From Halopelagius fulvigenes (GTDB lineage: Archaea > Halobacteriota > Halobacteria > Halobacteriales > Haloferacaceae): a DNA stretch of 64,000 bases. Shown piece after piece: positions 60,629-64,000 of the stretch. Both the position numbers and the translations under genes were made by a program. How positions within the stretch are numbered: the stretch's first letter is position 1; every line of letters starts with the position of its first letter. The stretch is from assembly GCF_042662625.1 (NCBI RefSeq), contig NZ_JBHSXH010000015.1, forward strand, positions 1,674,001 to 1,738,000. Direction: 5' to 3'. The notes beneath the pieces are model-generated. The model was not told where the DNA came from. It made no database searches and worked only from the letters and a program-made list of their open reading frames with translations.

Positions 60629-62458
60629 ATGGACGAAGACACTCCGCGCGACGGGGACGCAGACGAGGACGGTACAGAGCGCGGCGGACAGGAACCACCG
60701 CATAGTGACGCACGGAACAACGATACACCGGATAGCGACGCATCGGACGACGAACAGCGCAGCGACGCAGCGAACGCCGACGACCGGAACGACGACGACC
60801 GGAACGACGACGAGACGGTCGAACGGACCGACGACGCCGACGCGCGCCGCGCGTCGGCCTCCCGGACGCAGTCCGACGCGGCCGAACGGCGGTCCGACGA
60901 CCGCCGGCCGGAGTCCGGAGACGGCCCCGCCGCGACCGAAGACGACCCGGTCACGGCCGAGGACATCGACATTCGAGAGAGCATCGGCCCCTCCGCGGCG
61001 TCCGACGGAACGGACGGGGAGGCGCCGGACGTGAGCCTCGACGAAGTCGTCCTCGACGACGACGACGACGGCGACAGTCGCGGCCTGTTCGACGACTTGC
61101 TGTCGGGCGAACCCATCTTCGAGAACAAGGAGGTTCTCCGCCCGTCGTACACGCCGCACGAACTCCCCCACCGGACCGAGCAGATAAACCAGATGGCGAC
61201 GATTCTCGTCTCCGCCCTCCGGGGCGAGACGCCGTCGAACATCCTCATTTACGGGAAGACGGGGACCGGGAAGACGGCGAGCGCGAAGTTCGTCAGCCAG
61301 GAACTGGAGTCGACCTCCCAGAAGTACGACGTCCCCTGCGAGGTGGAGTACATCAACTGCGAGGTGACCGACACGCAGTATCGGGTCCTCGCGCAGCTCG
61401 CCAACAAGTTCATCGAGAAGAACGAGGCGTACATCGAACGCGAACTCGACCGCCTGCGCGACTTGCGCGCCCGCGCCGCGGAGTCGGTGAACGAACTGAC
61501 CGACACCGAGTTCGACTCCGTCGCCGCCGTCGAACAGCGGATTTCGCGGCTCGAAGAGGACTTAGAGGAGATGGAGGCCGTCCCGATGACCGGGTGGCCG
61601 ACCGACCGCGTGTACACGACGTTCTTCGACGCGGTGGACTACAACGAACGCGTCGTCGTCATCATGCTCGACGAGATAGACAAACTCGTCGAGAAATCGG
61701 GCGACGACACCCTCTACAACCTCTCGCGGATGAACTCCGAACTCGACAACTCCCGCATCTCCATCATGGGAATCTCGAACGACCTGAAGTTCACCGACTT
61801 CCTCGACCCCCGGGTCAAATCCTCCCTCGGCGAGGAGGAGATCGTGTTCCCGCCGTACGACGCGAACCAACTCCGCGACATCCTCCAACACCGCTCGGAC
61901 GTAGCGTTCAAAGACGGCGCACTCACCGACGACGTCATCCCCCTCTGTGCCGCCTTCGCCGCGCAGGAACACGGCGACGCGCGACGCGCACTCGACCTCC
62001 TGCGGACCGCGGGCGAACTGGCGGAACGCGGGCAGTCCGACACCGTCGAGGAGGCCCACGTCCGGCAGGCCCAAGACAAGATAGAACTCGACCGCGTGGT
62101 CGAAGTCGTCCGGACCCTCCCCACCCAGTCGAAGATCGTCCTCTTTGCGACCATCCTCTTGGAGAAGAACGGCGTCCGCAACATCAACACCGGCGAGGTG
62201 TTCAACATCTACAAGCGCCTCTGCGAGGAGATAGACGCCGACGTCCTCACCCAACGGCGCGTGACCGACCTCATCTCGGAACTCGACATGCTCGGCATCG
62301 TCAACGCCGTCGTCGTCTCGAAGGGGCGCTACGGCCGCACGAAGGAGATTTCGCTGTCGGTTCCCATCGACGAGACCGAGGCGGTCCTCCTCTCGGACTC
62401 CCGACTCGGCGACATCGAGAACGCGCAACCGTTCGTCCAGGCCCGCTTCGACAACTGA
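60629..62458 (+). CDS. orc1: replication initiator Orc1/Cdc6
   Basis: A 609-residue initiator. The first 160 residues are a disordered, Asp/Glu/Arg-rich extension, longer than usual. The AAA+ part follows: Walker A ILIYGKTGTGKTASAKF (about 210), a helical lid with EELDRLRDLRARAAESVNEL, Walker B VVIMLDEIDKLVEK, sensor 1 IMGISNDLKFTDFLDPRV and sensor 2 EHGDARRALDLLRTAGELAE. The C-terminal winged-helix domain (about 500-600) binds ORBs. An ORB lies directly before the start, suggesting autoregulation (inference). It is next to oriC, as in other haloarchaea. Confidence 0.97.
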   Translation: MDEDTPRDGDADEDGTERGGQEPPHSDARNNDTPDSDASDDEQRSDAANADDRNDDDRNDDETVERTDDADARRASASRTQSDAAERRSDDRRPESGDGPAATEDDPVTAEDIDIRESIGPSAASDGTDGEAPDVSLDEVVLDDDDDGDSRGLFDDLLSGEPIFENKEVLRPSYTPHELPHRTEQINQMATILVSALRGETPSNILIYGKTGTGKTASAKFVSQELESTSQKYDVPCEVEYINCEVTDTQYRVLAQLANKFIEKNEAYIERELDRLRDLRARAAESVNELTDTEFDSVAAVEQRISRLEEDLEEMEAVPMTGWPTDRVYTTFFDAVDYNERVVVIMLDEIDKLVEKSGDDTLYNLSRMNSELDNSRISIMGISNDLKFTDFLDPRVKSSLGEEEIVFPPYDANQLRDILQHRSDVAFKDGALTDDVIPLCAAFAAQEHGDARRALDLLRTAGELAERGQSDTVEEAHVRQAQDKIELDRVVEVVRTLPTQSKIVLFATILLEKNGVRNINTGEVFNIYKRLCEEIDADVLTQRRVTDLISELDMLGIVNAVVVSKGRYGRTKEISLSVPIDETEAVLLSDSRLGDIENAQPFVQARFDN

Positions 62459-62537
62459 CCGTCCGTTTCACTGACCTGCTGTCCGACTGACCGTCGGTTC
62501 GACTCGAACCGACGCGCCACCGACTGCGAGTCGAAAA

Positions 62538-63449
62538 CTACGCGCCCGCCGACCACGGGTCGAACGCCGTCGTCGCCGCCGCGTCAGCTCTCTCCGCGAG
62601 TATTCTCGGTTCGAGCGCCCCCTTCTCGACCGTTCTCGGTTCGGCTACTCTCTCTCGCGTGGACTCGAAGCGAAGGGGTTCGGAGTCAGCCGCCGCCGAA
62701 TCTGTCACCGACGCAGAGTCCGCCATCGACGCCGAGGTGTCGACGGGCGTCGAGAGGAACAGTCCCGCGAGCTTCAGTCGAATGTAGCCGAGGTACGGGA
62801 CGCGGATGTGGGCGACGCCCTCTATCCACCCCTTCTTGACGGGTTCGGCGATACCGCTCGCTTGGTCGTACCGCGAGTTGGCGTCGCCCTTCGTGATGAA
62901 CCCCGCGTGCGGCGCAGGACAGTTCGACAGTTCCGCGCAGTTGTCGGCGCTCACGTACTGCGGGTTCGCCTCACTGTACCAGTTTTCGCCCTCCTCGACC
63001 CAGAAGTGGGCGCGGTGGATTATCGGCGACCCGAACCGAGTGGGCGGGTCGTAGACGACGACGGACCCGTTCCCGCCGAGCGTCCGATACCCTCTCTCCT
63101 CGCCGACCTCCACCGGTACGACGCCGGTCTGCTCGAAGGCGTACTCCGGGCTGAACCGGTCGGGGTCGCTGATGAAGACGAGGTCACCGCGTTCCATGTG
63201 CGGTTCCATGCTCCCGCTCTCGATGGCGACCATCGGCGGCCAGACGCCGCTGACGAGGTAGAGCAACAGTCCGATCGCGACGACGATGGAGAGGCTGACC
63301 GCCGCCTCGCGGGCGAAGGCGAGCGCTCCCGTCTCCGCCGTCCGGACACGAGTGAAGAAGTCGTCTGCGTCCCCCGCCTCCCGTCTCGCCTCGGGTGAGA
63401 GGGGCGGGGCGTCGGCGTCGCCGCCCGACTCCTCCTCGTCGTGAGTCAT
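62538..63449 (-). CDS. sec11: signal peptidase I (Sec11-like)
   Basis: A 303-residue membrane protein. A cytoplasmic acidic N-terminus leads into a hydrophobic helix (AVSLSIVVAIGLLLYLVSGVW, about 49-69), then the catalytic Ser in VAIESGSMEPHMERGDLVFI, the archaeal catalytic His region SPIIHRAHFWVEEGENW, and GFITKGDANSRYDQ. The 80 C-terminal residues are low-complexity (Ser, Ala, Asp, Glu) and encode an ORB-like DNA sequence. It is convergent with orc1. The sec11 position between orc1 and the DP1 gene is conserved around haloarchaeal oriC1 as I recall it. Confidence 0.92.
   Translation of the reverse strand: MTHDEEESGGDADAPPLSPEARREAGDADDFFTRVRTAETGALAFAREAAVSLSIVVAIGLLLYLVSGVWPPMVAIESGSMEPHMERGDLVFISDPDRFSPEYAFEQTGVVPVEVGEERGYRTLGGNGSVVVYDPPTRFGSPIIHRAHFWVEEGENWYSEANPQYVSADNCAELSNCPAPHAGFITKGDANSRYDQASGIAEPVKKGWIEGVAHIRVPYLGYIRLKLAGLFLSTPVDTSASMADSASVTDSAAADSEPLRFESTRERVAEPRTVEKGALEPRILAERADAAATTAFDPWSAGA
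62657..62685 (+). repeat. ORB-like site inside sec11
   Basis: GGACTCGAAGCGAAGGGG, then TTCGGAG, matches the ORB core at 14 of 18 positions. It lies in the low-complexity tail of the gene. Confidence 0.45.
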
Positions 63450-63572
63450 CGCTCACGGCTTCGCCGTCGCCGGGTTTCAACTTTCTGGGTAGGCGTCGGA
63501 CGCCTCTGCGCATCGCAGACGTTCGGTTCGGCGTTTCAATACGCTTTTCTTGTACCTCCGCATTCGACCGGT

Positions 63573-64000
63573 GTGCCTCTGGAGACGCCGTCGCGCATCG
63601 TTCAGGAACTCGCTCGTCACGGGTACAACGCCGAGAGGGAAGCCGTGACGCTCATCGCCGGTGCCGCCGACCCGGCGACTGCGCTGGCGCGCGCGGTGGA
63701 AGAGGCGGGCGACGACGCGTTCCGCGTCACCGCCGCCGACGTTCGGACAGTTCTCGATACGGACAAGAACGCGGCGGACGCGCAGACGACGCCCTCGCCG
63801 ACGGCGTCTCCGACCGACGATTCAACCCCCACCCCCGACCCCTCTGTTTCGACTGCAGAATCGGGCGGTGTGGCAGCGTCGAGCGCGATAGAGACTCCAG
63901 ACGAAACGACGGGCGAGCGGCGAGAGCGGGACGCGAACCGGTCGCCGAACCCCGTCGACATCGCGGGCGACATCACCGGACAGAGCACCGGAACCGGCGA
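63573..64000 (+). CDS. polD1: DNA polymerase D small subunit DP1, 3' end beyond the window
   Basis: An open frame from GTG 63573 (MPLETPSRIVQELARHGYNAEREAVTLIAGAADPATALARAVEEAGDDAF) to the right edge (142 codons seen). The N-terminal helical domain matches haloarchaeal DP1, which is followed by a variable linker and then the phosphodiesterase domain, outside the window. No ATG lies at the conserved beginning. The linker TPTPDPSVST carries an ORB-like DNA sequence. DP1 supplies proofreading 3'-5' exonuclease to PolD; DP2 is encoded at 7822-12900. Gene order orc1-sec11-DP1 supports this assignment. Confidence 0.85.
   Translation, partial: MPLETPSRIVQELARHGYNAEREAVTLIAGAADPATALARAVEEAGDDAFRVTAADVRTVLDTDKNAADAQTTPSPTASPTDDSTPTPDPSVSTAESGGVAASSAIETPDETTGERRERDANRSPNPVDIAGDITGQSTGTG
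63824..63858 (-). repeat. ORB-like site inside the DP1 gene
   Basis: On the minus strand the core GCAGTCGAAACAGAGGGG is followed by TCGGGGGTGGGGG, a long G-string as in the canonical ORBs. It falls in the linker-coding region. Confidence 0.5.

Overview
The window is very GC-rich, its proteins are acidic, many genes have a TATA-like box about 25-30 nt before the start codon (leaderless transcripts), and many families are halophile-specific. It is chromosomal DNA of a haloarchaeon. The gene order (uvrB, arginine cluster, oap genes, orc1, sec11, PolD small subunit) resembles what I recall of the Haloferax volcanii oriC1 neighbourhood, so a member of Haloferacales is likely (inference). No tRNA, rRNA, CRISPR array or insertion sequence was seen.

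Layout. 1-7.5 kb: a translationally coupled operon of a UPF0261/Tm-1-like protein, a PEP-hydrolase-like TIM barrel and a cupin; a NifU-like Fe-S scaffold; a sulfatase-fold hydrolase; a Bat-type HTH regulator; an SMR transporter; ketopantoate reductase; a zinc-ribbon protein. 7.8-13.7 kb: the large subunit of DNA polymerase D (DP2), interrupted in its catalytic motif by an intein with a LAGLIDADG endonuclease, plus a PPC-domain protein. 13.9-19.5 kb: CBS protein, glycyl-tRNA synthetase, dolichol-kinase-like protein, KhtTU-type antiporter pair and a DUF2243 membrane protein. 19.6-29.1 kb: a complete LysW-dependent arginine pathway (argG, argH, lysW, argX, argC, argB, argD, argE/lysK, argF), preceded by a possible Arg-rich leader peptide. 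29-42 kb: MFS transporter, small repeat-tailed membrane protein, MscS channel, XPD/DinG-type helicase, P450, 2H phosphoesterase, a frameshifted small gene, SPFH protein, flavodoxin, NUDIX, UvrB. 42-56.5 kb: a 1144-residue MEDS-GAF-HTH regulator, HalOD1 protein, divergent rhodaneses, AI-2E-type permease, a thiamine-type ABC transporter, a methyltransferase and haloarchaeal conserved proteins.

56.5-64 kb is the replication origin region. oapC-oapB-oapA point away from a 1.8 kb gene-free stretch containing several origin recognition boxes (ORBs). Two near-identical ORBs in opposite orientation flank an AT-rich unwinding-element candidate. orc1/cdc6, sec11 and the start of the DP1 gene follow. 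DP1 and DP2 together form PolD, so initiator, origin and both replicative polymerase subunits lie within 57 kb. ORB-like sequences also occur far from the core origin: in the thiQ-like gene, in the sec11 and DP1 coding regions, and in the intergenic region near 41.1 kb.

Most striking signals: the dispersed ORBs; the intein with C-terminal Gln; a LysW without zinc cysteines; a 3'-UTR element shared by two unrelated genes; an authentic-looking frameshift; and an attenuator-like Arg-rich ORF before argG.
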